From positions 1 to 64,000 of the IMG/VR virus record IMGVR_UViG_3300034068_000734: a DNA stretch of 64,000 nt; one strand, 5' to 3'. Under the pieces are notes generated by a model that worked only from the letters and a program-made list of their open reading frames with translations, did not search any database and was not told the DNA's origin. The DNA comes from a virus. A program made the translations under genes and the position numbers. The first letter of the stretch is position 1, and each line of letters opens with the position of its first letter. Positions 7,205 to 13,902 of this stretch are shown here, piece by piece.

Positions 7205-7543
7205 CTATACGTGGTCGAGCGCCTCGGTGATTGCGAGATCACTGAGGAGAATGTGTGACGGTACGCCGCAACTGTCCGACCAGCAGTGGATGAGTGCCGC
7301 TGCGATGAGCGACAACTGCTTGCCGATCATGACGGATTCCTCGTACTTGTCGAGGAGTTCTTCGACGTCCCGCAGGTTGGCTCGCCTGTCGGCTGCTACG
7401 CGCTCAGCGAGCCGGATCGCAGCGGGGGAGCGTTCGAATACCTCATTGGGGAACTGCTTCTCTTCAAGCACCCACGAGGAGATCATCGCCATGGCTTTCC
7501 CCCGCTGGTCAACGCTGGGCTGATCAACACTGACTTTCGTCAT
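7205..7543 (-). CDS. Hypothetical helical protein, 112 aa
   Basis: Mostly charged alpha-helical sequence (RLAERVAADRRANLRDVEELLDKYEESV) with a hydrophobic C-terminal half (LSLIAAALIHCW). GGGGATCCGA precedes the ATG. Overlaps the stop of the helix-turn-helix gene by 20 bases, so it is co-transcribed and probably coupled. Function unknown. Confidence 0.65.
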   Translation of the reverse strand: MTKVSVDQPSVDQRGKAMAMISSWVLEEKQFPNEVFERSPAAIRLAERVAADRRANLRDVEELLDKYEESVMIGKQLSLIAAALIHCWSDSCGVPSHILLSDLAITEALDHV

Positions 7544-7799
7544 TCGGATCCCCTCCCAACGACTTCACGTATGCGTAGAGGTCCTCGGGGAGGATCCGAG
7601 TCTTGGTGCCGCCGCTGCCAGGAACGGAGATGTCGACGCTTCGCAGAGTCCCGGTGTTGATGAGCCGGTATACGTGGGTCTTGCTCGTCCCGAGCTGGTC
7701 GGCCGCCTGCTGGATCGTGTAGACGACTGTTGTGGGCGGTTCCAGTATGAATGGTTCCAGTGTGGCTTCTGTTGTCATCTGTGTATCAAACCGCACCAT
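7524..7799 (-). CDS. Excisionase-like helix-turn-helix protein
   Basis: 91 residues from the first ATG; a start at 7778 (MTTEATLEP) is equally possible because neither has a clear ribosome-binding site. Residues 27-80 match the MerR-like / HTH_17 excisionase fold (VYTIQQAADQLGTSKTHVYRLINTGTLRSV ... ILPEDLYAYVKSL). It is transcribed divergently from the XRE repressor and lies near int and attP, so it may serve as excisionase (recombination directionality factor) or as the lytic-side regulator of the switch. Confidence 0.65.
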   Translation of the reverse strand: MVRFDTQMTTEATLEPFILEPPTTVVYTIQQAADQLGTSKTHVYRLINTGTLRSVDISVPGSGGTKTRILPEDLYAYVKSLGGDPNDESQC

Positions 7800-7824
7800 G
7801 ATGCGCTACGCAAGTGATTCGAGG

Positions 7825-7843
7825 ACATTCAGCAACAGAATGT
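7825..7843. promoter_or_regulatory. Inverted repeat in the switch region
   Basis: ACATTC, seven bases, GAATGT. It shares the CATTC half-site with the palindrome at 7871-7888, suggesting a second binding site of the same protein. Confidence 0.45.
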
Positions 7844-7862
7844 GACTGACAATGGAGTCTCT

Positions 7863-7891
7863 ATTTAAACACTGAATGCTCATTCAGTAAA
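7863..7891 (-). promoter_or_regulatory. Leftward early promoter with operator in its spacer
   Basis: Reading leftward: TTTACT (7886-7891), 17 bases, TTAAAT (7863-7868). The spacer is almost wholly occupied by a perfect palindrome ACTGAATG/CATTCAGT (7871-7888, 2-base centre), a classic repressor-operator position. Confidence 0.6.
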
Positions 7892-7934
7892 TACCTCCGT
7901 TCTGGGCGGGAATGCCTCACAAGCACCCGCGAAG

Positions 7935-7960
7935 ATGCACCAAATTGATCCATGGTGCAT
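7935..7960. promoter_or_regulatory. Inverted repeat upstream of the repressor gene
   Basis: Perfect 8-base arms ATGCACCA/TGGTGCAT separated by 10 bases, 65 bases before the repressor start. Possible autoregulatory site; it includes a GCAT box. Confidence 0.4.
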
Positions 7961-8024
7961 TATGTGTCGTGTGAATACCCGTATCAGCTCGATCCGGGGC
8001 ACGAGAGAGAACAGGTAGGTAACA

Positions 8025-8399
8025 ATGAGCGAGCGGAATATCGAACTCGGAGAAGAGTCCGCCAGAAGACTGGCAGACGCTCTCGTGCGCCGACGCACCG
8101 AACTCGGATGGCGCAGCGCCCGAGCGATGGGGATCGAGGCAGGCCTTGACTACCGAACGATCACGAACCTCGAAGCGTGCCGCCGCACCGAGGTGTCAAG
8201 GAACACCCTCGCCGTCCTTGAACTGAAACTCAAGTGGCCCGCTGGGTACCTCAACGCGCTGCTGGAGACACCGAACGCGAATAAGGAGGAGACGGTCGAG
8301 CTGACAGTCCCTGCTGGAACGACCCAGTCCGACATGCTGCGCGCACGCGCGATCGCCCAGGCAACGTTCAACGCGGCCATCAAGGGAATGTCAGAGTGA
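8025..8399 (+). CDS. XRE-type helix-turn-helix repressor (immunity repressor candidate)
   Basis: 124 residues, the only rightward gene of the left arm. Residues 10-75 have an XRE/HTH_3-type pattern (ARRLADALVRRRTELGWRSARAMGIEAGLDYRTITNLEA), followed by a short linker and a C-terminal segment (TTQSDMLRARAIAQATFNAA) that could dimerise. An ACAGGTAGGTAACA leader precedes the ATG. It is divergent from the excisionase-like gene across a 225-bp region with palindromic operators and stands next to attP and int, the usual immunity-switch layout. Target sites are inferred only. Confidence 0.7.
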   Translation: MSERNIELGEESARRLADALVRRRTELGWRSARAMGIEAGLDYRTITNLEACRRTEVSRNTLAVLELKLKWPAGYLNALLETPNANKEETVELTVPAGTTQSDMLRARAIAQATFNAAIKGMSE

Positions 8400-8419
8400 T
8401 GCGGTGCGCACGTAATGCT

Positions 8420-8441
8420 GATCTAACAAGGATCTAACAGG
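8420..8441 (+). repeat. Integrase arm-type site, left copy
   Basis: Two tandem GATCTAACA units separated by AG. The same 22 bases recur at 8684-8705 on the other side of the attP core. Such paired direct repeats flanking a core are typical arm-binding sites of tyrosine integrases. Confidence 0.7.
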
Positions 8442-8544
8442 TAGCCTGAGAAGCTATGAAACTCTATGCGTCACAATGCTTCACTCATGAGGGCTTAGGG
8501 GCTGCAAAAGAAACACTATGACACACAGTGCGGTTCTATAACCG

Positions 8545-8590
8545 GACTGTTAATCGAAGGGTTTCTGGTTCGAGTCCAGATGGGGGAGCA
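8545..8590 (+). other. attP: attP core copying the 3' half of a tRNA-Asn gene
   Basis: The sequence begins in an anticodon loop CTGTTAA (anticodon GTT, Asn), continues through the variable region, a complete T-arm (TCTGG, loop TTCGAGT, CCAGA) and the acceptor strand TGGGGGA with discriminator G. No 5' acceptor strand or proper D-arm lies upstream, so it is not a whole tRNA. Integration would therefore restore a host tRNA-Asn 3' end. It lies beside int and between two arm-type repeats. Confidence 0.85.
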
Positions 8591-8591
8591 A

Positions 8592-8630
8592 ATGGCCCAG
8601 CACCGAAAGGTGTTGGGCCATAACGCTTTT
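8592..8630 (+). terminator. Strong hairpin between attP and int
   Basis: 13-bp stem with one mismatch, ATGGCCCAGCACC/GGTGTTGGGCCAT, with loop GAAA. The rightward side runs into GCTTTT, so it would stop transcripts from the repressor side; it may also end int transcripts from the other direction. Confidence 0.65.
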
Positions 8631-8683
8631 CAGGGCCAAAACCCTTTCCTTAGCCGCTTCCCTGAAAATAGTCTCAGGGTCCC

Positions 8684-8705
8684 GATCTAACAAGGATCTA
8701 ACAGG
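8684..8705 (+). repeat. Integrase arm-type site, right copy
   Basis: Identical 22-base copy of 8420-8441 (two GATCTAACA units), ending five bases before the int stop codon. Confidence 0.7.
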
Positions 8706-8709
8706 GGTG

Positions 8710-9837
8710 TTATCCGCCGTCGCTCAGCAGCTTCGCCGCGAACACGTCCGCGGCCTGCCTGGACTGCTTCCTCGTCACCTGCGCGTACGTGTTCATCGTC
8801 ACGACCGGGCTCGCATGCCCGAGCCGCTCCGCGACCACATGCGGTGAGACGCCCTCCTCCAGCAGCCACGTCGCATGCGTGTGGCGCAGCCCGTGCGGCT
8901 TGAGGTACTCGACGCCCGCCTCCGCGCAGATCGCATGCCAGGTGACGTAGATCTTCGTCGGGTCCAGCCCGCCTCCGTTCGGGTTCGTGAACACCAGCCC
9001 GGAGTCGACCCACCGCCGGGATGCCATCTTCTTCTCCAGGTGGCGCTTGTAGTGGACGGAGAGCACATGGAGCGTCGCGTCGTCGACGGCAACCTGCTTG
9101 CCCTTCCCCTCCTTGAGCGTCCCGGTGATGATCTTCCCGCCGACGACGGTCCGGTTCTCGATGAACGTCACGGTCTTGCCCTTGTAGTCGATGTCCTTCC
9201 ACCGCAGCCCCAGAGCCTCGCCCCTGCGGCATCCGGTCGCCGCGAACAGCAGGTACAGCGCCCCGGCTGGATGCTTGACGAGCACCGCGTTGACCTTGTG
9301 CATCTCCTCCTCGCCCCACGTGCGCTTCGCGACACGCTTGGGGCGGGGGATGGGAACATGCTCGGCCGGGTTTGTCTCGATGAGCCGGTAGACGACGACG
9401 GCGTGCTTGAACGCCATCTTCAGGAGCGTCCCCGTGTACTCCACGGTCCTGCGCGACTGGGTCTCGCACAGCGTGGAGTACAGGTCGGAGACGGTCATGC
9501 TCGTGACGGCCTGCATCTTCATCCCGCCGATATGCGGCTTGACGTACAGCTCGATCTGCCGTTCGTAGGAGTATTCGGTGGAGGGCTTGAGCGGCTTGGT
9601 GAGCGCATGCGAGGGGAGCCACCTGTCGAGGTACTCGCTGACGGTGATCTTGTCCTTGCGGACGGCGTGCCCCCTGCGCAGTGCGACACGCCGCTCGTCC
9701 CTGAACGCCTTCGCCTCGTCCTCGCTGCGGAAACCGGAGTGCACCACGACCTTGGTCTTGCCCGTGGCCGGGTCCGGTTCCCGCAGCGTGACGTAGTAGA
9801 AGGACCCTTTCGAGGAGATCCCGTCTTTCATTGCCAT
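8710..9837 (-). CDS. int: Tyrosine integrase
   Basis: 375 residues, normal size for actinophage tyrosine recombinases. N-terminal AP2-like arm-binding region (GSFYYVTLREPDPATGK), a SAM-like core-binding domain (YLDRWLPSHALTKPLKPSTEYSYERQI) and the catalytic domain. The first catalytic Arg lies in GCRRGEALGLRW near residue 204, the HxLRH box (HGLRHTHATWLLEEG) near 314, and the nucleophilic Tyr in MNTYAQVT near 347. It integrates the phage at tRNA-Asn through the adjacent attP. Transcribed leftward toward attP. Confidence 0.95.
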   Translation of the reverse strand: MAMKDGISSKGSFYYVTLREPDPATGKTKVVVHSGFRSEDEAKAFRDERRVALRRGHAVRKDKITVSEYLDRWLPSHALTKPLKPSTEYSYERQIELYVKPHIGGMKMQAVTSMTVSDLYSTLCETQSRRTVEYTGTLLKMAFKHAVVVYRLIETNPAEHVPIPRPKRVAKRTWGEEEMHKVNAVLVKHPAGALYLLFAATGCRRGEALGLRWKDIDYKGKTVTFIENRTVVGGKIITGTLKEGKGKQVAVDDATLHVLSVHYKRHLEKKMASRRWVDSGLVFTNPNGGGLDPTKIYVTWHAICAEAGVEYLKPHGLRHTHATWLLEEGVSPHVVAERLGHASPVVTMNTYAQVTRKQSRQAADVFAAKLLSDGG

Positions 9838-9847
9838 GCGCCGGACG

Positions 9848-10144
9848 CTACTCCGGGCGCAGGGCGATGAGGAACTTCCCGTCTTGCGACATGCCCATCG
9901 GGCTGTCCGGGTCGATGAGGAGCAGTTGCTTGGCGAGCCATCCTGCGGTCCAGCGCCCGGTGGAGATGTTGTAGGCGACGGACATGCCCTCGGCGAGAAT
10001 GCCGTTGCCTGCCTCCGGGATGATCCCCGGAGGCAGGAACGCTCTCGCTACCCGATCCTCGCAAGCACGGAGTTCGGGGCAGATGCAGATGAATGGTGGG
10101 TCAGGGACGCTTTCTGGCTGGCACTCCAGTAGATGCTCAGTCAT
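9848..10144 (-). CDS. MTEHL-family small protein, 98 aa
   Basis: Begins MTEHLLEC like three relatives upstream. Short Cys motif (CICPELRAC) near residue 20. Overlaps the next stop by 8 bases. Member of the coupled run of tiny genes from 9.8 to 12 kb; function unknown. Confidence 0.65.
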   Translation of the reverse strand: MTEHLLECQPESVPDPPFICICPELRACEDRVARAFLPPGIIPEAGNGILAEGMSVAYNISTGRWTAGWLAKQLLLIDPDSPMGMSQDGKFLIALRPE

Positions 10145-10277
10145 TCCTGAACTCCCTCGGGGTCGCTGCTAAGTATTCGCGTTCGCAGTCACGGCATTCG
10201 TAAACCATCTTCTCCGGGTTGTGCTTGCATCCTCCATCAGCGATAGCGGGGTGCAGGACCGATAATGGTTCTGTCAT
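10137..10277 (-). CDS. 46-aa Cys-containing protein
   Basis: Start MTEPLSVLHP with ATGA overlap to the previous stop; the ribosome-binding site AAGGGAGATCAGGA is the end of the upstream gene. One CKHN...CRDCE cluster suggests zinc binding. Function unknown. Confidence 0.6.
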   Translation of the reverse strand: MTEPLSVLHPAIADGGCKHNPEKMVYECRDCEREYLAATPREFRND

Positions 10278-10561
10278 TCCTGATCTCCCTTGATGGCGGC
10301 GATGACACCGGGGCCAAACCCCGCCAAGTCTGAGTAGCCCTCGCCATTGAGCGTTGCCCTCCAACCATTGTCGTCAAGCATGATGAGATGCGTCTCTACC
10401 CGATGCACGGCAGCAGCGATGGTGTCCCGCTTTCCTTTCTCCGAGACCGCTATCGCAGCAGCGATTACCCGCTTTTCGCAGGCACGTATCACGTCGCAGA
10501 AGCAATCAAGGCTGTGCGGCATGACACTCTTGTCCGCGCATTCCGGCAGATGCTCAGTCAT
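10274..10561 (-). CDS. MTEHL-family small protein, 95 aa
   Basis: Starts MTEHLPEC and ends VIAAIKGDQE. The last codons ATCAAGGGAGATCAG double as the Shine-Dalgarno of the next gene. A CFCDVIRAC motif is near residue 20. Related to the genes at 10558, 10827 and 11362. Confidence 0.65.
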   Translation of the reverse strand: MTEHLPECADKSVMPHSLDCFCDVIRACEKRVIAAAIAVSEKGKRDTIAAAVHRVETHLIMLDDNGWRATLNGEGYSDLAGFGPGVIAAIKGDQE

Positions 10562-10830
10562 GACTGATCTCCCTTGATAGCGGCGATGACCGCCGCCTTC
10601 GGGACAACTGACGACAGCGTGACGCCAATGGTGCTGATGTATTCGTACGCCTCTACCCGCTGCACGGCAGCAGCAAGCACTTGGTCAATCAGGGCGCATT
10701 CGCAGTCAGCACCGCACATCCAGCAATAAATAGCGTCGGGCACTGACGGGTTCTCTGTGTCTCTGGAATGCTTCTGGTTCTCGCCGTGTATGCATGGTGT
10801 TGACCATTCGCATAGCGGGTCGTGGGTCAT
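10558..10830 (-). CDS. Small Cys-rich protein with IKGDQ terminus, 90 aa
   Basis: Three Cys pairs or clusters (CEWSTPC, CWMCGADCEC) suggest a zinc-bound fold. C-terminus VIAAIKGDQS encodes the next gene's ribosome-binding site. ATGA coupling on both sides. Function unknown. Confidence 0.65.
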   Translation of the reverse strand: MTHDPLCEWSTPCIHGENQKHSRDTENPSVPDAIYCWMCGADCECALIDQVLAAAVQRVEAYEYISTIGVTLSSVVPKAAVIAAIKGDQS

Positions 10831-11141
10831 GGCTGATCTCCTTTGATAGCGTCAAGCGCATCGCCCCGCAGGCAGTTGCACGGACGCTTGTAGTTCGGAT
10901 CGCGGGTCACGCATTCGAGCGCGTGCGGCAGAGCCTCTACCCGCTGCGCGGCCTCGTCTAGAGCTGCCTTGATGTGGCCCGGTTCACCCCACCCGTCTTC
11001 CATCGCAGCGCCGTAGCCGATCAAGTAGCCACGGTGCTCAGCCTTTGTGAGAGATTCACACAGGCATACCAGTTTGCTGTGAAAGCAGTCCGGCGATTCG
11101 CACATATATAAAGCCGGGGACTCGGGCAGATGCTCGGTCAT
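10827..11141 (-). CDS. MTEHL-family small protein, 104 aa
   Basis: MTEHLPES start preceded by GAGGAGAAGCA. Cys cluster CESPDCFHSKLVCLC near residues 14-28, a helical middle (AALDEAAQRVEAL), and C-terminus ALDAIKGDQP with embedded Shine-Dalgarno. Function unknown. Confidence 0.65.
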   Translation of the reverse strand: MTEHLPESPALYMCESPDCFHSKLVCLCESLTKAEHRGYLIGYGAAMEDGWGEPGHIKAALDEAAQRVEALPHALECVTRDPNYKRPCNCLRGDALDAIKGDQP

Positions 11142-11365
11142 TGCTTCTCCTCGCTTAGTTCGTCGATGGCGTTGAGGGCCTCGAATCTGGAGCATTTGCA
11201 GTAATTTCTGATCGTCTCCCTGCAATGGTCTTCGTGGGCAAGCACTGCCGATACCGCTTTCCAAGCTTCGGCGTATGCCTCCGCCTTGATCGCTTCGATG
11301 GTCTTCGGGTGAATCTTCAACAAGCGTTCCGCGTTGTCGGGGTCCACCATGAAGTTCCTCATCAC
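11138..11365 (-). CDS. 75-aa helical protein
   Basis: ATGA overlap upstream; its own end (GAGGAGAAGCAATGA) is the next ribosome-binding site. Predicted mostly helical (TIEAIKAEAYAEAWKAVSAVL) with a CRETIRNYCKC motif. Function unknown. Confidence 0.65.
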   Translation of the reverse strand: MMRNFMVDPDNAERLLKIHPKTIEAIKAEAYAEAWKAVSAVLAHEDHCRETIRNYCKCSRFEALNAIDELSEEKQ

Positions 11366-11592
11366 TCTCCCTTGGTTCCGGCGGAGTAGCCTGCTTCGAA
11401 CTGGTCACGCGCGAACGTCTCCCACTCTTTTGCTATCCGCTGCGCGCAGGCACGGAGCGCGTCGCAGATGCATTCAGCCATGCAATGCAGGCAAGGACCA
11501 CCCACGAAATTGCCGCAGAAGCCATGCTCTGGGAACTGCTCGTCATCGCAGCATGGCTTGAGCATGGGGCATTCTGGCAAATGCTCAGTCAT
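11362..11592 (-). CDS. MTEHL-family Cys-rich protein, 76 aa
   Basis: Starts MTEHLPECPM and has nine Cys within the first 45 residues (CCDDEQ, CGNF, CLHCMAECIC). Likely zinc-binding. Coupled to both neighbours by ATGA. Function unknown. Confidence 0.65.
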   Translation of the reverse strand: MTEHLPECPMLKPCCDDEQFPEHGFCGNFVGGPCLHCMAECICDALRACAQRIAKEWETFARDQFEAGYSAGTKGE

Positions 11593-11593
11593 G

Positions 11594-11809
11594 TCAGTAC
11601 CGATCGTCCGGGTCACGGCCGAACCGGTCCTCGGGGTCCTCGTGATGCTCGTGCTCGCATTCGGGGCACTCCCAAGTGAGGTTGTTGCCAGCGATGTAGC
11701 AGACAACGTCGCCCTCCCAGTCGCACCTATCGCACACTGCGTCCTTGAGGGTTTCCTCGTCAGCCTCTGGGGGAGACGCAAGTTTCCACGAGTCATATGT
11801 GGTGCTCAT
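11594..11809 (-). CDS. 71-aa zinc-ribbon protein
   Basis: Classic two-pair ribbon CDRC (near residue 26) and CPEC (near 48), followed by an Asp/Arg-rich acidic tail. ATGA overlap with the upstream gene. Likely zinc-binding accessory protein. Confidence 0.65.
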   Translation of the reverse strand: MSTTYDSWKLASPPEADEETLKDAVCDRCDWEGDVVCYIAGNNLTWECPECEHEHHEDPEDRFGRDPDDRY

Positions 11810-12336
11810 GAGGTGGCCTGTGCCTTGCGCAGGTGCTGCTCGACGTTCTTAGACGCCCACCAAGGCGGTCCTGAATCAACCCATTCTTGGGCTTCGGTGA
11901 TGGTCAAATAGAACTTGACTTCAACGTACGTGGACGCCTCATAGTCCGGCGCGGTGGCTTCCGAGAAGAAGACCTTGGACTTCGAGGCCGCCCTCTGCTT
12001 ATCTCCATTCCATTTAGTGGGAAGGAATCCTCCTGCCGTCAACCAGTCGTCAAGTGATTGGAATGCGTCCATCATCTCGGTGACTGCGGATTCCTTGACC
12101 TCTTCGTCATTGGTCATGCACGCGACTGACATGGATTGCTTGGCTACCTTCAGTGCTTCGTTGGGATCCATTTCGGTCTCTTCGGCTTCCTCCTGCGCAT
12201 CCCAGGCCTCGCTGGCTCTCCTCAAGTCCTCTTGATCGTCATCCACGGGCCATCCGCTTGCACGGCAGACGGCTTCCGCAAAATCCATTGCCTCCGCGCG
12301 ACTCACCATGCGAACTGGCTTCTTCTCTTCGTTCAT
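11806..12336 (-). CDS. Hypothetical acidic protein, 176 aa
   Basis: The start MNEEKK is taken for its ATGA overlap with the HNH gene; two in-frame ATGs slightly upstream (12342, 12357) are possible. Glu/Asp-rich N-terminal half, then a globular C-terminal half (YVEVKFYLTITEAQEWVDSGPPWW). No family recognised. Confidence 0.6.
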   Translation of the reverse strand: MNEEKKPVRMVSRAEAMDFAEAVCRASGWPVDDDQEDLRRASEAWDAQEEAEETEMDPNEALKVAKQSMSVACMTNDEEVKESAVTEMMDAFQSLDDWLTAGGFLPTKWNGDKQRAASKSKVFFSEATAPDYEASTYVEVKFYLTITEAQEWVDSGPPWWASKNVEQHLRKAQATS

Positions 12337-12599
12337 TCCCATGATTGCTTCACCCATCCTTCTTCTCTCGCCCGTTTCGGGTTGTCAGTGATGACCGTGT
12401 GGCACGGCCGGCACAGGCAGGCGAGGTTCCCCTCGTCGTCCAAACTGCCGCCCCTGGCACGGGTCTTGATCTCATGCACGTCCACGGCCCGCTGCGAATG
12501 GCAGCGGGCACAGACGGGGTTCTCATCCAGCAGTCGTTTCACCAGCGGAATGCGGACATTCCGGTAGTAGGCCTGTCGTTTCTTGCTACGTGCCTTCAC
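12333..12599 (-). CDS. HNH endonuclease
   Basis: 88 residues from the preferred GTG (12599), which limits overlap with the upstream gene to 14 bases; a GTG at 12650 is the alternative. The HNH core is clear: CARCHSQRAVDVHEIKTRARGGS, then N-LACLCRPCHTVIT with paired CxxC zinc ligands. Phage HNH proteins of this size often assist terminase in genome packaging, but this one lies in the leftward arm far from the large terminase, so a nicking or homing role is equally possible. Confidence 0.8.
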   Translation of the reverse strand: MKARSKKRQAYYRNVRIPLVKRLLDENPVCARCHSQRAVDVHEIKTRARGGSLDDEGNLACLCRPCHTVITDNPKRAREEGWVKQSWE

Positions 12600-12774
12600 G
12601 TGGCCCGCCGGGGAAGTACCGAACAACCTCCTTGTACGGGTGGATTTCACGCGGTGTCACGCCGCATTCGTGGTATTTCGCTTGCGTCTGCGCGGCCCCA
12701 GCGGACCTGTGAGGCCCGAACATGCGCCCGCACGTCTGGCATTGGATGAAGATGGAATAGCCGTCGATCGCCAC
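12586..12774 (-). CDS. 62-aa zinc-finger protein
   Basis: CQTCGRMFG-x(16)-H-C arrangement (residues 12-36) resembles a single C2HC finger. Followed by a Pro/Gly-rich end. Overlaps the HNH start by 14 bases. Confidence 0.6.
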   Translation of the reverse strand: MAIDGYSIFIQCQTCGRMFGPHRSAGAAQTQAKYHECGVTPREIHPYKEVVRYFPGGPREGT

Positions 12775-12786
12775 GAGGGCTCCTTC

Positions 12787-13134
12787 CTACGTGTACTGCC
12801 CGGTCGCCTCGGATGCGAACTCCGCGCGACGGGCAGCAGAAATGGACCGAATGGCGTCGAACGCCACTTCGAGGTACTTGATGCGCGCTTTTGCGGCCCG
12901 GACCCTCATGTCGGCGAGTTCCCGTTCGAGGGTTAAGCCGCTCGTGTCGAGGATCGACTGCTGCTTGCGGATCTCCATGGATCCGTTCATGGACATGAAC
13001 GCCTGGGCATACGCCTGGCGTTCCTTCCATTCGGCTCGTACCGCGAGTTCGTCAAGGTCGGCGAGTTCAGTCACGGTGGTTTTCAACTCGGTGGTGAGTT
13101 CGGTGAGTTGGGTGACTATTTCCTGAGCGTTCAA
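12787..13134 (-). CDS. Coiled-coil protein, 115 aa
   Basis: TTG start chosen because it follows GAAGGAGACCAG, the leader repeated in this arm. Long amphipathic helices (QLTELTTELKTTVTELADLDEL and ELADMRVRAAKARIKYLEVAF) suggest a coiled-coil oligomer. No family recognised. Confidence 0.6.
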   Translation of the reverse strand: MNAQEIVTQLTELTTELKTTVTELADLDELAVRAEWKERQAYAQAFMSMNGSMEIRKQQSILDTSGLTLERELADMRVRAAKARIKYLEVAFDAIRSISAARRAEFASEATGQYT

Positions 13135-13154
13135 CTGGTCTCCTTCTCTAGTTG

Positions 13155-13559
13155 TTACGTGCCGTAGCCGCAGTGCGTGCCCCGCCAGTTCAAGACGCCG
13201 CCTTCTTCGATGGAGTGCATGAACACGAGGTCTTGGATGTGGGCGGGTGCGTGGTTCGCGGCCTTGTACTTGGCGGCGACGTATACGCCTCGGTATTTCG
13301 TCCACTTCGCGTTGCCCTGCCACGTCCCGTCGAGGAACTGGTAGGCACCGGCTGCGGAACTGGTGGCGTTGTGCGCCTTGTAGTCGTGGCGGCTTTCGTG
13401 CTTCCTGATGCAGGTAGCGAGTTCGCGCACCCATTTTGGAGCGTTGCTCCAGGCGTCGTGCCCGGAGTCCTGGTACAGGTTCGGCATTGCTCTCAGTGCC
13501 TGCTGCGGGGTCTCCCTCGGGGTGAGGATGATGAGTGCCGCCGCCATCTGCTCGATCAT
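13155..13559 (-). CDS. Rpf/transglycosylase-like muralytic protein
   Basis: 134 residues. Residues 45-100 match the resuscitation-promoting-factor / lysozyme-like fold: WVRELATCIRKHESRHDYKA with the catalytic-type Glu in HES, then SSAAGAYQFLDGTWQ. No clear signal peptide. It has its own promoter (13639-13666) and leader hairpin, and stands apart from the main lysis block at 33.4-34.4 kb, so a virion-associated or peptidoglycan-remodelling role is as likely as lysis. Confidence 0.75.
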   Translation of the reverse strand: MIEQMAAALIILTPRETPQQALRAMPNLYQDSGHDAWSNAPKWVRELATCIRKHESRHDYKAHNATSSAAGAYQFLDGTWQGNAKWTKYRGVYVAAKYKAANHAPAHIQDLVFMHSIEEGGVLNWRGTHCGYGT

Positions 13560-13574
13560 GGGTGTCCTTTCACG

Positions 13575-13604
13575 AAGTCTGGCTCCCTCTCATCGGGAGC
13601 CTTG
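13575..13604 (-). terminator. Hairpin in the leader of the transglycosylase-like gene
   Basis: Perfect 7-bp stem GGCTCCC/GGGAGCC (13581-13587 with 13595-13601) between the promoter at 13639 and the ATG at 13559. No T-run; it could attenuate or protect the mRNA. Confidence 0.45.
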
Positions 13605-13638
13605 AATATTCAGTTGTAATCACCGTGCATCAAAACAA

Positions 13639-13666
13639 CCTATAGCAGTGGTGCAGAATGTGTCAG
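13639..13666 (-). promoter_or_regulatory. Leftward promoter for the transglycosylase-like gene
   Basis: Reading leftward: CTGACA (13661-13666), 16 bases, extended -10 TGCTATAGG (TATAGG at 13639-13644). Confidence 0.55.
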
Positions 13667-13689
13667 CAGAACACGGTGATACCCCGGAA

Positions 13690-13730
13690 ATGCGAAAGGC
13701 CCCGCCGGACCGAAGTCCGACAGGGCCTTT
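13690..13730 (-). terminator. Strong terminator ending the FN3/replication transcript
   Basis: 16-bp stem with two mismatches (13695-13710 with 13715-13730) capped by a TTCG-type loop; reading leftward the stem ends in TTT then CGCATTTCC. It closes the long leftward operon that begins at the helicase. Confidence 0.8.
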
Positions 13731-13902
13731 CAACCGCATCATTGATGCGGGCATTTGTTACATCAGCGCCTAACTGATGACTCCCACTCGCCAGCGTCGT
13801 TACGGGCCCACCTGGGCGGTGGCCTCGGCTTACCCCAATACGGGTCGTGCTGGTGACGGCAGCTTTAGGGCAAGCCCTTGGCTATGACATTACGTTCCTA
13901 TT
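13731..13902 (-). ncRNA. Candidate structured RNA / 3' untranslated region
   Basis: 172 bases without an ORF between the stop at 13903 and the terminator. Reading leftward it folds locally: GGGC/GCCC, CCAGC pairing with GCTGG over about 60 bases, CACC/GGTG, ATCAG/CTGAT, and a perfect CCGCATCA/TGATGCGG. This is far longer and more paired than other gaps of the genome. No known RNA family could be named. Confidence 0.4.

Noticed and set aside
8517-8590. Complete tRNA-Asn gene
   Set aside because: The T-arm, anticodon loop and 3' acceptor strand are present but there is no matching 5' acceptor strand or D-arm, so it is an attachment core.
8420-8705. CRISPR array
   Set aside because: Only two copies of a 22-base repeat, 242 bases apart around the attP core; they fit integrase arm sites. 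No cas operon beyond a lone Cas4/RecB-like nuclease in the replication cluster.
8875-9870. 331-codon open frame opposite int
   Set aside because: Lies wholly antisense to a well-supported integrase, no ribosome-binding site, Arg/Pro/Leu-rich composition typical of GC-rich shadow frames.
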